From assembly GCF_006337105.1 (NCBI RefSeq), contig NZ_CP040871.1, forward strand, positions 620,001-684,000: a stretch of 64,000 nucleotides of DNA, given 5' to 3'. The position numbers were made by a program, and so were the translations under genes. Shown here piece after piece: positions 54,593-63,123 of the stretch (positions within the stretch are counted from its first letter, which is position 1; each line of letters opens with the position of its first letter). This stretch comes from Thermomonas aquatica (GTDB taxonomy: Bacteria; Pseudomonadota; Gammaproteobacteria; Xanthomonadales; Xanthomonadaceae). Under the pieces are notes generated by a model. The model was not told where the DNA came from. It searched no databases and worked only from the letters and a program-made list of their open reading frames with translations.

Positions 54593-55393
54593 TCAAGGAA
54601 TCCTGGTGCCGAGGCGGGAGACATCCACCTTGCGATCCGCGCTCCAGTCGAAGTTCATCCAGACCAGGATCGCCTTGCCGCGCAGGTTGGCCTCCGGCAG
54701 GAACCCCCAGAACCGGCTGTCCTCGCTGTTGTCGCGGTTGTCGCCCATGACGAAATAATGCCCCGCCGGCACCGTCCAGTCACCTTCGCCTTGCGGGATG
54801 AACGGCGAATCCTCGCGCTCGAGGACAAAATGCGGGCGTCCGGGCATGCCTTCGGTCAGCTTGGTCGCGCCGGTTTCGCGCGCGCCTTGCCCCGTGCCCT
54901 GGTACACGCCCTCGGCGCGGTAGGGCAATTCCTTGCCGTTCACGGTGACCTTGTTGTCGTGGTAGCCGACGGTGTCGCCGGGCAGGCCGACCACGCGCTT
55001 GATCCAGTCCTCGCGCGGGTGGTGCGGCGGGCGGAACACGACCACGTCGCCGCGCTCCGGCTCGCCGTTGTCGAGGAACTTCTTGTTGGTGATCGGCCAG
55101 CGCAGGCCGTAGGCGAACTTGTTGACCAGGATGAAGTCGCCGATCAGCAGGGTCGGCATCATCGAGCTGGACGGGATCCGGAACGGTTCGCCGACGAAGC
55201 TGCGCAAGCCCAGCACCAGCGCCAGGATCGGGAAGAAGGCCTTGGCGTAGTCGACCACCACCGGCTCCCTCGCCTCTTCCAGCACGCCCGCGGCGGCCAG
55301 GCGGCGCTTGGCGAAGAACAGCTTGTCCAGCAGCCAGATCAGGCCGGTCAGCGCGGTCAGTGCGACCAAGATCGTTTCGAACCACACCATCAT
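54593..55393 (-). CDS. lepB: Signal peptidase I
   Basis: A 266-aa inner-membrane protease that cuts Sec and Tat signal peptides. Two N-terminal helices (about residues 5-25 and 50-66) precede the catalytic domain: RIPSSSMMPTLLIGD with the nucleophile Ser near residue 78, DWIKRVVGLPGD with the general-base Lys near residue 132, and GHYFVMGDNRDNSEDSRFWG near residue 215. GGAG eight bases upstream supports the start at 55393. It follows lepA by 28 bases. Confidence 0.95.
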   Translation of the reverse strand: MMVWFETILVALTALTGLIWLLDKLFFAKRRLAAAGVLEEAREPVVVDYAKAFFPILALVLGLRSFVGEPFRIPSSSMMPTLLIGDFILVNKFAYGLRWPITNKKFLDNGEPERGDVVVFRPPHHPREDWIKRVVGLPGDTVGYHDNKVTVNGKELPYRAEGVYQGTGQGARETGATKLTEGMPGRPHFVLEREDSPFIPQGEGDWTVPAGHYFVMGDNRDNSEDSRFWGFLPEANLRGKAILVWMNFDWSADRKVDVSRLGTRIP

Positions 55394-55421
55394 GCGGCGT
55401 TCTCCGGGGGTTGCGTCGGGC

Positions 55422-57230
55422 TCACTTGTTGTCCATCTGCAGCACGGCGAGGAAGGCTTCCTGCGGGATCTCCACGCTGCCGACCTGCTTCATCCGCTTC
55501 TTGCCGGCCTTCTGCTTCTCCAGCAGCTTCTTCTTGCGGGTGGCGTCGCCACCGTAGCACTTCGCCAGCACGTTCTTGCGCATCGCCTTGACCGTGGTGC
55601 GGGCGATGATCTGCGCGCCGATCGCGGCCTGGATCGCCACGTCGAACATCTGCCGCGGGATCAGTTCCTTCATCTTCTCGGTCAGCTCGCGGCCACGGCG
55701 ATCCGCATGCGAACGGTGGACGATGATCGAAAGCGCATCCACCTTGTCGCCGTTGATCAGCGTATCCACGCGCACGAACGGGCCGGCCTCGAAGCGCAGG
55801 AAGTGGTAGTCCAGCGAGGCGTAGCCGCGGCTCACCGACTTCAGCTTGTCGAAGAAATCCAGCACCACCTCGGCCATCGGCAATTCGTAGCTGACCTGCA
55901 CCTGGCTGGCCATGTAGGTGATGCCGACCTGCACGCCGCGCTTTTCCTCGCACAGCTTGATCACGTTGCCGATGTAGTCCGGCGGGGTCAGGATGTTGGC
56001 GCGGATGATCGGCTCGCGGATCTCCGCCACCATGTTCACCGGCGGCAGCTTGGCCGGGTTGTCCATCGGCACCACGCCGCCGTCGGTCTTCAGCACCTCG
56101 TAGATCACCGTCGGTGCGGTGCTGATCAGGTTGAGGTCGTATTCGCGCTCCAGCCGCTCCTGCACGATCTCCATGTGCAGCATGCCGAGGAAGCCGCAAC
56201 GGAAGCCGAAGCCCATCGCCTCCGAGCTCTCGGGTTCGAAGCGCAGCGCGGCATCGTTGAGGCGCAGCTTGTCCAGCGCCTCGCGCAGGTCGGGGTAGTC
56301 CTCGGCATCGACCGGGAACAGGCCGGCGAACACGCGCGGCTGCATTTCCTGGAAACCCGGCAGCGGCCCAGGTGCGGGATCGCCGGCCAGGGTCAGGGTG
56401 TCGCCGACCGGCGCGCCGTGCACGTCCTTGATCGAGGCATGCACCCAGCCCACCTCGCCGGCGCCGAGCTTCGCCAGCTCCTTGCGCTTGGGGGTGAACA
56501 CGCCGACCTTGTCGACCTGGTGGGTGCGGCCGGTCGACATCACCAGCAGCTTGTCGCCGGGCTTGATCTCGCCCTGCATCACCCGCACCAGCGAAACCAC
56601 GCCCAGGTAGTTGTCGAACCAGGAATCGATGATCAGCGCCTGCAGCTTGTCGGTCTCGCGCGGCTGCGGCGGCGGAATGCGCTGGACGATGGCTTCCAGC
56701 ACGTCGCGCACGTTCAGGCCGGTCTTGGCGGAAATCGCCACGGCATCGGCGGCATCGATGCCGATCACGGCCTCGATCTCTTCCTTCACCTTGTCGATGT
56801 CGGCGGTCGGCAGGTCGATCTTGTTGAGGATCGGCACCACCTCCAGGCCCTGCTCCACCGCGGTGTAGCAGTTGGCGACGGACTGCGCTTCCACGCCCTG
56901 CGCGGCATCGACCACCAGCAGCGCGCCTTCGCACGCGGCCAGCGAGCGGCTGACTTCGTAGCTGAAGTCGACGTGGCCGGGGGTATCGATGAAGTTCAGC
57001 TGGTAGGTCACGCCGTCCTTCGCGGTGTACGGCAGCGAGACCGACTGCGCCTTGATGGTGATGCCGCGCTCGCGCTCGATCGGGTTGCTGTCGAGGACCT
57101 GCGCTTCCATCTCGCGGTCCTGCAGGCCGCCGCAAAGCTGGATGATGCGGTCGGCCAGGGTCGACTTGCCGTGGTCGACGTGGGCGATGATCGAGAAGTT
57201 GCGGATGACCCGCATGGCGTCTTGCTGCAT
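55422..57230 (-). CDS. lepA: Elongation factor 4 (LepA)
   Basis: A translational GTPase of about 602 aa that back-translocates or remodels ribosomes and helps 30S assembly. G motifs [25 protein letters not shown] and NKIDLPTAD define the GTPase. The C-terminal LepA-specific region has [20 protein letters not shown], the basic tail. Typical length is about 600. The start at 57230 (MQQDAMRV) is used; MRV at 57215 is possible and neither has a good ribosome site. It is the first essential-region gene after the Do protease, across a 113-base gap that holds a hairpin. Confidence 0.96.
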   Translation of the reverse strand: MQQDAMRVIRNFSIIAHVDHGKSTLADRIIQLCGGLQDREMEAQVLDSNPIERERGITIKAQSVSLPYTAKDGVTYQLNFIDTPGHVDFSYEVSRSLAACEGALLVVDAAQGVEAQSVANCYTAVEQGLEVVPILNKIDLPTADIDKVKEEIEAVIGIDAADAVAISAKTGLNVRDVLEAIVQRIPPPQPRETDKLQALIIDSWFDNYLGVVSLVRVMQGEIKPGDKLLVMSTGRTHQVDKVGVFTPKRKELAKLGAGEVGWVHASIKDVHGAPVGDTLTLAGDPAPGPLPGFQEMQPRVFAGLFPVDAEDYPDLREALDKLRLNDAALRFEPESSEAMGFGFRCGFLGMLHMEIVQERLEREYDLNLISTAPTVIYEVLKTDGGVVPMDNPAKLPPVNMVAEIREPIIRANILTPPDYIGNVIKLCEEKRGVQVGITYMASQVQVSYELPMAEVVLDFFDKLKSVSRGYASLDYHFLRFEAGPFVRVDTLINGDKVDALSIIVHRSHADRRGRELTEKMKELIPRQMFDVAIQAAIGAQIIARTTVKAMRKNVLAKCYGGDATRKKKLLEKQKAGKKRMKQVGSVEIPQEAFLAVLQMDNK

Positions 57231-57308
57231 GAACGTAGGGCTGCTTCTGGCGGTGGCGGCAGCGGGGCGGCTGCCTGCCTGGATAAACGCCGGATTATCG
57301 CACAGCCC

Positions 57309-57334
57309 CGCCTGCGCCTCGGCTGGCGCAGGCG
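57309..57334 (-). terminator. Hairpin after the Do protease gene
   Basis: CGCCTGCGCC (57309-57318) pairs perfectly with GGCGCAGGCG (57325-57334) around a six-base loop. It lies 10 bases after the protease stop. No T-run follows, but its position and strength suggest it marks the end of the rpoE - anti-sigma - protease message, with lepA starting a new unit. A GATAAT on the minus strand at 57299-57294 may be the lepA -10; no matching -35 is evident. Confidence 0.5.
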
Positions 57335-57343
57335 TCCGCGGGC

Positions 57344-58885
57344 TCATTCCTCGCCCGGGTCGACGGTGACGTACTGGGTGCCGCCGCCGCGCCGGACCAG
57401 CAGCATGACCGCCTGCCCGGGCTTGAGCCCGCGCAGCTGCGCGTTCAGCGCATTGGCGCTGCCGACGTCGTTGCGGCCCACCGCCAGCACCACGTCGCCC
57501 GGGCGCAGGCCGGCTTCGCGCGCCGCCATCCCTTCCACGCGCGCGATCAGCACGCCCTCGCCCGGCTGCAGGCCGAGCCGGCTGCGCTGCTGGGCGTCCA
57601 GGTTCTCGCCGACGATGCCCAGCGGATTGGCCTGCGCCGCGGCGGCCGGGCGCGGCGCATCCTGGTCGTCGCCATCCTCCGCGCCGGCCACGCGCTCATC
57701 CAGGGTGTTGAGGGTGGCGACGACCGTGCGCGGCTTGCCGTCGCGGATCAGTTCCACCGTCACCTTGGTGCCCGGCGCCATCGCACCGACGATCGGCGGC
57801 AGGTCGCTGGATTCGAGGATCGCTTGCCCGTTGATGCCGCGGATCACGTCCTGGCGCAGGATGCCGGCGCGCGCCGCGGGACTGCCCGGCTGCACGTCGG
57901 CCACCAGCGCACCGTTCCCATCGGCCAGGCCCAGCAACCGGGCCTGGTCGCGATCCATCGCCTGGATCACCACGCCCAGCTGCCCGCGGATCACCTTGCC
58001 GGTGGCCTTGAGCTGCTGCACCGCGTTCATCGCCACGTCGATCGGGATCGCGAAGCTGACCCCCATGTAGCCGCCGGAATTGCTGAAGATCTGCGAATTG
58101 ATGCCGACCACCTGGCCGCGCGTGTCCAGCAGCGGGCCGCCGGAATTGCCGCGGTTGATCGCCACGTCGGTCTGGATGAAGGGCACGTAGCGCTGGTTGG
58201 CATAGGGATTCGCGCGGCCGACCGCGCTGACGATGCCGGCGGTCACCGAGTGATCCAGCCCGAACGGCGAACCGATCGCGACCACCCACTGGCCCGACTT
58301 GAGCGCCTTGGAATCGCCGATGCGCAACACCGGCAGCCCGCTCGCGGCGATCTTGAGCAAGGCGACGTCGGACTGCTCGTCGCTGCCGACCACCTTGGCG
58401 GTGAATTCGCGGCGGTCGGCCAGGCGGATGCGCACGGTGTCCGCGCCGTCGACCACGTGGTGGTTGGTCAGCACGTAGCCATCGCTCGAGATGACGAAGC
58501 CGGTGCCCTGCGACACGCCGCGCGGGCGCGCGTCCTGGCCGCCGGGCGCACCCGGCATCGGCATGCCGTCCGGGCCGAAGAAGCGGCGGAAGAATTCGGG
58601 GATCTGTTCCTCGTCCGGCATTTGCGGCGGCTGGCCGCGCTGCGCGGGCGCGGTGCGCGGCTTGCCGCCGACCTCGGCCTGGACGCTGACGACCGCGGGC
58701 CCGACCTGGTCGACCAGGCGGGTGAAGTCAGGCAAGCCCACCACCAGTTCGGGCGCGGGCGCGGCGGCGGGCTGCGACTGCGCCTGGGCGGACGAATACC
58801 AGCCGACGCCTCCGCCGACGGCCAGCGCCAACGCGGTTGCAAGCAGGACGGGACGGAATGCGGACGTGCGCGGGGAGACAGGCAT
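57344..58885 (-). CDS. mucD: Periplasmic Do-type serine protease (DegP/MucD family)
   Basis: A 513-aa secreted protease and chaperone. A signal peptide ([19 protein letters not shown], processed before QAQSQPAA) leads to a trypsin-like domain: His in [13 protein letters not shown], Asp in [11 protein letters not shown], Ser in [13 protein letters not shown]. Two PDZ domains follow (about residues 300-395 and 415-510), separated by an Asp/Ala-rich linker. A linker rich in Pro, Gly and Met precedes the protease domain. Its place after rpoE and an anti-sigma gene is the algU-mucA-mucD order of Pseudomonas and Xanthomonas. It degrades misfolded envelope proteins and can dampen sigma-E signalling. 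Confidence 0.93.
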   Translation of the reverse strand: MPVSPRTSAFRPVLLATALALAVGGGVGWYSSAQAQSQPAAAPAPELVVGLPDFTRLVDQVGPAVVSVQAEVGGKPRTAPAQRGQPPQMPDEEQIPEFFRRFFGPDGMPMPGAPGGQDARPRGVSQGTGFVISSDGYVLTNHHVVDGADTVRIRLADRREFTAKVVGSDEQSDVALLKIAASGLPVLRIGDSKALKSGQWVVAIGSPFGLDHSVTAGIVSAVGRANPYANQRYVPFIQTDVAINRGNSGGPLLDTRGQVVGINSQIFSNSGGYMGVSFAIPIDVAMNAVQQLKATGKVIRGQLGVVIQAMDRDQARLLGLADGNGALVADVQPGSPAARAGILRQDVIRGINGQAILESSDLPPIVGAMAPGTKVTVELIRDGKPRTVVATLNTLDERVAGAEDGDDQDAPRPAAAAQANPLGIVGENLDAQQRSRLGLQPGEGVLIARVEGMAAREAGLRPGDVVLAVGRNDVGSANALNAQLRGLKPGQAVMLLVRRGGGTQYVTVDPGEE

Positions 58886-58946
58886 CGTGGACGAATCCTC
58901 GTTCGCTGGATGGGTTGGATCGGGTTTGGGGTTTACCGCGCCGCAG

Positions 58947-59819
58947 TCAGGGCTGGGACTGCGCTTCTCGCTGCGGGCGGTCGTCCGCGGCCTCCGGCTG
59001 GGCCTCCTGGCCAGCCAACGGCGGCAGGTTGCCGATCCCGGCCGGCGCCTGGAACGGGTTGTACGGGATGTTGCCGCGCACATGCTCGCCGAAGCCGACG
59101 GCCAGGCCGCCGCTGGCGTATTGCGGCAGCACCGAACGCGGCCATGGGCGGGTGACGATATCGGGTTGCGGGACCTGCACGACGGATTCGAGCGCGGCGA
59201 CCTGCGCCGTTGCCGGTTGGTCGCGGCTCACGGCAGCCGGCACGCCGGTCGCCGGACGCACGGAACGGCGCTGGCCGTCGCGTTGCGGGCGCGCGATGGC
59301 GGCGATCGCCGTGGCCGCGGTGGCGACCTGGCTGCCGGCGTCGATCAGCGGGGGCTGCCCGACCGGCTTCGGTGCCGGGGCCTGTGGTTGCGTGGCCGCG
59401 ACGGCGACCTGTTGCATTGGCCGGGACGCGTCGGGGGTCGCGCCCTGGCGCGCCATCAATGCGACCACGGCCAGCGAGGCCGCCAGTGCTGCGCCACCGC
59501 CCCAGCGCAACCAGGCCGACGCGCGCGCAGGGCGGATCGCCGGTGCCGCAACGCCTTCGTCCCGCAACGCCGCCGATACCCGCGCCGCGAAGTCCGACGG
59601 CAGGCGCTGCGCCGGCGCCAGCCCGCGCATCACTTCGCCGGTGAGTCGCCATCGTTCCCAGCAATCGGCCAGCGGGGCGTCGTGCTGCAGGCGGCGCAGC
59701 AGGAAGCGGGTCTGGTCCGGCGGCAGCGCGCTGTCCATCAACGCGGACAATTGTTCGCGGCTGCTGAGTTGGGTCAGGTCGTTGGCGGCGGTTTCGGTAT
59801 TCATGTCGGTCGCTTTCAT
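58947..59819 (-). CDS. Sigma-E anti-sigma factor (RseA/MucA type)
   Basis: A 290-aa protein. The N-terminal domain (about residues 14-100) has SSREQLSALMDSALPPDQTR and DCWERWRLTGEVMRG, the pattern of the RseA/MucA sigma-binding domain. One transmembrane helix lies near residues 118-140 (LRWGGGAALAASLAVVALMA). A long Ala/Pro/Gln-rich periplasmic part follows. It overlaps rpoE by four bases (MKATDM start at 59819; ATG at 59804 also possible). The periplasmic part would be cut by a DegS-like protease to release sigma-E. No rseB/mucB gene follows, unlike in Pseudomonas; the protease gene comes next. Confidence 0.88.
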   Translation of the reverse strand: MKATDMNTETAANDLTQLSSREQLSALMDSALPPDQTRFLLRRLQHDAPLADCWERWRLTGEVMRGLAPAQRLPSDFAARVSAALRDEGVAAPAIRPARASAWLRWGGGAALAASLAVVALMARQGATPDASRPMQQVAVAATQPQAPAPKPVGQPPLIDAGSQVATAATAIAAIARPQRDGQRRSVRPATGVPAAVSRDQPATAQVAALESVVQVPQPDIVTRPWPRSVLPQYASGGLAVGFGEHVRGNIPYNPFQAPAGIGNLPPLAGQEAQPEAADDRPQREAQSQP

Positions 59820-60436
59820 GCGTGCGAGCGCTTGATGTTGACGTCGTCGTGGTCGAGCAGCGGTTTCATGCGGGCATCGATCGCCTCGCGGGCGCGGAAG
59901 ATGCGCGAGCGCACCGTGCCGATCGGGCATTCCATGCGCTCGGCGATCTCCTCGTAGCTCATTCCTTCCACTTCGCGGAAGGTGATCGCGTCGCGCAGTT
60001 CCGGCGGCAGTTCTTCGACCGCGCGCAGCACCGTTTGTTCCAGCTGCTGGCGCATCAGTTCGCGTTCGGGGGTGTCGTTGTCGCGCAGGCGCAGCCCGGA
60101 CTCGAACTGCTCGGCATCCTCGATCCCGATGTCGTCGGTCGGCGGCTTGCGGTTGTGCGAGACCAAGTGGTTCTTCGCCGTGTTCACCGCGATCCGGTGC
60201 AGCCAGGTGGAGAACTGCGCATCGCCGCGGAAGCCGCCGATCGCGCGGTAGGCGCGGATGAAGGTGTCCTGCGCCACGTCCTGCACTTCCGCCCAGTCGT
60301 GGATGTAGCGGGAAATGAGCGCGCCGACCCGGTGCTGGTACTTGCGCACCAGCAGGTCGAAGGCGGCGCTGTCGCCGCGCTGCACGCGGGCGACGAGATC
60401 CTGGTCCAGCGCTTGCGACACGTCATCCTCGGCCAT
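59816..60436 (-). CDS. rpoE: ECF RNA polymerase sigma factor RpoE (AlgU)
   Basis: A 206-aa envelope-stress sigma factor. Region 2 has AFDLLVRKYQHRVGALISRY and DVAQDTFIRAYRAI; region 4 has LPPELRDAITFREVEGMSYE and ERMECPIGTVRSRIFRAREAI. These are the close signatures of E. coli RpoE and Pseudomonas AlgU. The start at 60436 (MAEDDVSQALDQDL) is chosen because a typical sigma-E promoter lies about 40 bases upstream, and in-frame codons beyond it would precede the promoter. It is co-transcribed with its anti-sigma gene and the Do protease gene. Confidence 0.95.
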   Translation of the reverse strand: MAEDDVSQALDQDLVARVQRGDSAAFDLLVRKYQHRVGALISRYIHDWAEVQDVAQDTFIRAYRAIGGFRGDAQFSTWLHRIAVNTAKNHLVSHNRKPPTDDIGIEDAEQFESGLRLRDNDTPERELMRQQLEQTVLRAVEELPPELRDAITFREVEGMSYEEIAERMECPIGTVRSRIFRAREAIDARMKPLLDHDDVNIKRSHA

Positions 60437-60477
60437 TGCGTGCCGGTTCCCCACGATTGGGCCCGGCCATCCGGGCG

Positions 60478-60506
60478 TTGTGACAATGCCGGCACGCGGA
60501 AGTTCC
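60478..60506 (-). promoter_or_regulatory. Sigma-E promoter of rpoE (autoregulatory)
   Basis: On the minus strand GGAACTT (60506-60500) is followed by 16 bases and TCACAA (60483-60478). GGAACTT with 16 bases to TCTGA-like sequence is the established sigma-E promoter pattern. Initiation would fall near 60471, leaving a leader of about 35 bases. The next gene on the plus strand starts at 60596, so the region serves both directions. Confidence 0.8.
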
Positions 60507-60595
60507 GCGGCCTGCAACCTGACTGGGGACGATTAGAACGGTATTCAAATCCGCCCGGGCTAGGATAAGCCCCTTCCCATAGCACGACGGACGTG

Positions 60596-62674
60596 ATGCC
60601 GATGGCCAGTTTCGATGGACTCCGCTTCCGCCACTGGCAGGTCGAACCGCGCGCGGACGGCGTGCTGGTCCTGTCCTTCGACCGCGCCGATGCCGCAGTC
60701 AATACCTTCAGCCAGGACGTGCTGCTGGAGCTGGGCGCGATCCTCGAGCGCATCGCGCTGGAACCGCCGAAGGGCCTGGTGGTGCGCTCGGCCAAGGCCG
60801 CGTTCGCCGCCGGCGCCGACCTCAAGTCGCTGCAGGAACTCGACCGCCGCGGCCAGGTCGGCGATTTCATCCAGCTCGGCCAGCAGGTGTTCCAGCGCAT
60901 CGCCGAACTGCCCTGCCCCACCGTGGCCGCGATCCATGGCTTCTGCATGGGCGGCGGCACCGAGATCTCGCTGGCCTGCCGCTATCGCGTGGCCGCGACC
61001 GACGCCCGCATCGGCCTGCCCGAGATCAAGCTGGGCATCTTCCCCGGTTGGGGCGGCAGCGCGCGCTTGCCGCGCCTGGTCGGCGCGCCGGCCGCGTTCG
61101 ACATGATGCTGACCGGGCGCACGCTGTCGGCTTCGGCCGCGCGCGGGATCGGCCTCGTCGACAAGGTGGTGGAACCGGCGAAGCTGGTCGAAGCCGCCAT
61201 CGAACTGCTCCAGCGCGGCGTGCAGCGCCCGTTCAAGCAGCGCTTCATGGGTTGGGCGACGAACACCTTCCTCGCCCGCAAGCTGCTCGCGCCGATGCTG
61301 GTCAAGCAGGTCGCGCGCAAGGCGCCGAAGGCGCACTACCCGGCGCCGTACGCGCTGATTGCCGCATGGGAACGCAGCGGCGGCGCCGGCATCCAGGGCC
61401 GCATCGCCGCCGAGAAGCGTGCGGTGGTGAAACTTGCTTCCACGCCGACCGCGAAGAACCTGATCCGCGTGTTCTTCCTGCAGGAACGGCTGAAGGGCGT
61501 GGGCGGCAAGGAGTCCGGCATCCAGCGCGTGCATGTGGTCGGCGCCGGCGTGATGGGCGGTGATATCGCGGCGTGGAGCGTGTACAAGGGCTTCGACGTG
61601 ACCCTGCAGGATCGCGAGCAGCGTTTCATCGATGGCGCGCTGAACCGCGCGCAGGACCTGTTCGCCAAGCGCGTCAAGGACGAGGCCAAGCGCCCGGCCG
61701 TGGCTGCACGATTGAAAGGCGACCTGGAAGGCAATGGCGTCGCCGATGCCGACCTGGTCATCGAGGCGATCATCGAGAATCCGGATGCCAAGCGCGAGCT
61801 GTACACCGCGATCGAGCCGCGCCTGAAATCCACCGCGTTGCTGACGACGAACACCTCGTCGATCCCGCTCGACGAACTGCGCGAGCACATCGCGCGCCCG
61901 GCACAGTTCGCCGGCCTGCACTACTTCAACCCGGTGGCGCTGATGCCGCTGGTCGAGATCATCCACCACGACCGGATGGCGCCGGAGACGCAGCAGCGCC
62001 TGGCCGCGTTCTGCAAGCAGCTGGACAAGCTGCCGGTGCCGGTCGCCGGCACGCCCGGCTTCCTGGTCAACCGCGTGTTGTTCCCGTACATGCTGGAAGC
62101 GGTGACCGCGCTGTCGGAAGGCATCCCCGGGCCCGCCATCGACAAGGCCGCGGTGAAGTTCGGGATGCCGATGGGCCCGATCGAACTGGTCGACACCGTG
62201 GGGCTTGACGTGGGCGCGGGCGTCGCGAAGGAACTGGCGCCGTTCCTCGGCATCGACGTGCCGGCGGCGCTGGGCACGGTGGAAGCCGGCAAGCGCGGCA
62301 AGAAGGACGGCCAGGGCCTGTACAAATGGGTCGAGACCGAAAAGGGCAGCAAGCCGCAGAAGCCGGAACTGCCGAAGGACTACAAGGCGCCCGAGGACCT
62401 CGAGGATCGCCTGATCCTGCCGATGCTCAACGAAGCGGTGGCCTGCCTGCACGATGGTGTGGTCGCCGATGCCGAACTGCTGGACGCCGGGGTGATCTTC
62501 GGCACCGGTTTCGCCCCGTTCCGCGGCGGCCCGATCCAGTACATCCGCGACACCGGCGCCGATGCGCTGCGTGCCCGCCTTGAAACGCTGCAGGCGAAAT
62601 ACGGCGACCGCTTCAAGCCGCGCGCCGGCTGGGACAGCCCGCTGCTGCGCGCGGACGCCGCAGCGAACGCCTGA
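60596..62674 (+). CDS. Multifunctional enoyl-CoA hydratase / 3-hydroxyacyl-CoA dehydrogenase (FadJ/FadB-like)
   Basis: A 692-aa beta-oxidation enzyme. The N-terminal crotonase domain has FAAGADLKSL (oxyanion hole), IHGFCMGGGTEISLAC and RIGLPEIKLGIFPGWGG with the catalytic Glu residues near 119 and 139. The dehydrogenase part begins VHVVGAGVMGGDIAAW near residue 312 and has TTNTSSIPLDEL, GLHYFNPVALMPLVEII and two C-terminal helical domains. It hydrates enoyl-CoA and oxidises 3-hydroxyacyl-CoA. No thiolase gene is adjacent. GTG at 60593 and ATG at 60602 are alternative starts. A perfect hairpin follows the stop. Confidence 0.93.
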   Translation: MPMASFDGLRFRHWQVEPRADGVLVLSFDRADAAVNTFSQDVLLELGAILERIALEPPKGLVVRSAKAAFAAGADLKSLQELDRRGQVGDFIQLGQQVFQRIAELPCPTVAAIHGFCMGGGTEISLACRYRVAATDARIGLPEIKLGIFPGWGGSARLPRLVGAPAAFDMMLTGRTLSASAARGIGLVDKVVEPAKLVEAAIELLQRGVQRPFKQRFMGWATNTFLARKLLAPMLVKQVARKAPKAHYPAPYALIAAWERSGGAGIQGRIAAEKRAVVKLASTPTAKNLIRVFFLQERLKGVGGKESGIQRVHVVGAGVMGGDIAAWSVYKGFDVTLQDREQRFIDGALNRAQDLFAKRVKDEAKRPAVAARLKGDLEGNGVADADLVIEAIIENPDAKRELYTAIEPRLKSTALLTTNTSSIPLDELREHIARPAQFAGLHYFNPVALMPLVEIIHHDRMAPETQQRLAAFCKQLDKLPVPVAGTPGFLVNRVLFPYMLEAVTALSEGIPGPAIDKAAVKFGMPMGPIELVDTVGLDVGAGVAKELAPFLGIDVPAALGTVEAGKRGKKDGQGLYKWVETEKGSKPQKPELPKDYKAPEDLEDRLILPMLNEAVACLHDGVVADAELLDAGVIFGTGFAPFRGGPIQYIRDTGADALRARLETLQAKYGDRFKPRAGWDSPLLRADAAANA

Positions 62675-62677
62675 TGC

Positions 62678-62706
62678 GAAGAAGCCCGGCGATGCCGGGC
62701 TTCTTC
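62678..62706. terminator. Bidirectional hairpin terminator between the FadJ-like gene and pilZ
   Basis: GAAGAAGCCCGGC (62678-62690) pairs perfectly over 13 bases with 62694-62706 around a GAT loop; the outer stem is T-rich on either strand. It starts three bases after the FadJ-like stop and lies 24 bases beyond the pilZ stop on the other strand, so it probably ends both transcripts. Confidence 0.8.
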
Positions 62707-62729
62707 ATTGAGCGGGATGCTGCAGCGGA

Positions 62730-63095
62730 TCACATGGTCTGCGTCGGCTGCTCGGCGTTGAGGGTGCCGGCCAGGATGGTCTCGATCTTGCCCTTCACCG
62801 CCTCGCCCTCGGCGGTGTCGGCGAACTGCACGCCGATGCCGGCCGGACGGTTGCCCTGGGCGCCGGTCGGCGTCACCCAGCAGACCTTGCCCGCCACCGG
62901 CAGGCGCTCGGAAGAGTCCGGCAGGGTCAGCAGCAGGAACACTTCATCGCCGATGAAATAGCGGCGCGGCGTCGGCACGAAGATCCCGCCCTGCTTGATG
63001 TAGGGCATGTAGGCGTTGTACAGCGCGGCCTTGTCCTTGACCGCCAGCGACAGGATGCCCTGCCGCGCGCCGCCCGCTCCGGTTGCTCCGCTCAT
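62730..63095 (-). CDS. pilZ: PilZ-domain type IV pilus protein
   Basis: A 121-aa single-domain PilZ protein. QGILSLAVKDKAALYNAYMP and IKQGGIFVPTPRRYFIGDEV match the PilZ protein of Pseudomonas and Xanthomonas that is needed for type IV pilus assembly. The c-di-GMP-binding arginines (RxxxR) that normally precede the barrel are not seen, as in the Xanthomonas protein that does not bind c-di-GMP. Its place just downstream of holB is the conserved holB-pilZ order. It would act through FimX and PilB-type partners in the cytoplasm. Confidence 0.93.
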   Translation of the reverse strand: MSGATGAGGARQGILSLAVKDKAALYNAYMPYIKQGGIFVPTPRRYFIGDEVFLLLTLPDSSERLPVAGKVCWVTPTGAQGNRPAGIGVQFADTAEGEAVKGKIETILAGTLNAEQPTQTM

Positions 63096-63123
63096 GCGTC
63101 TGTCCCCTGTCCTTGCGGGCGCG

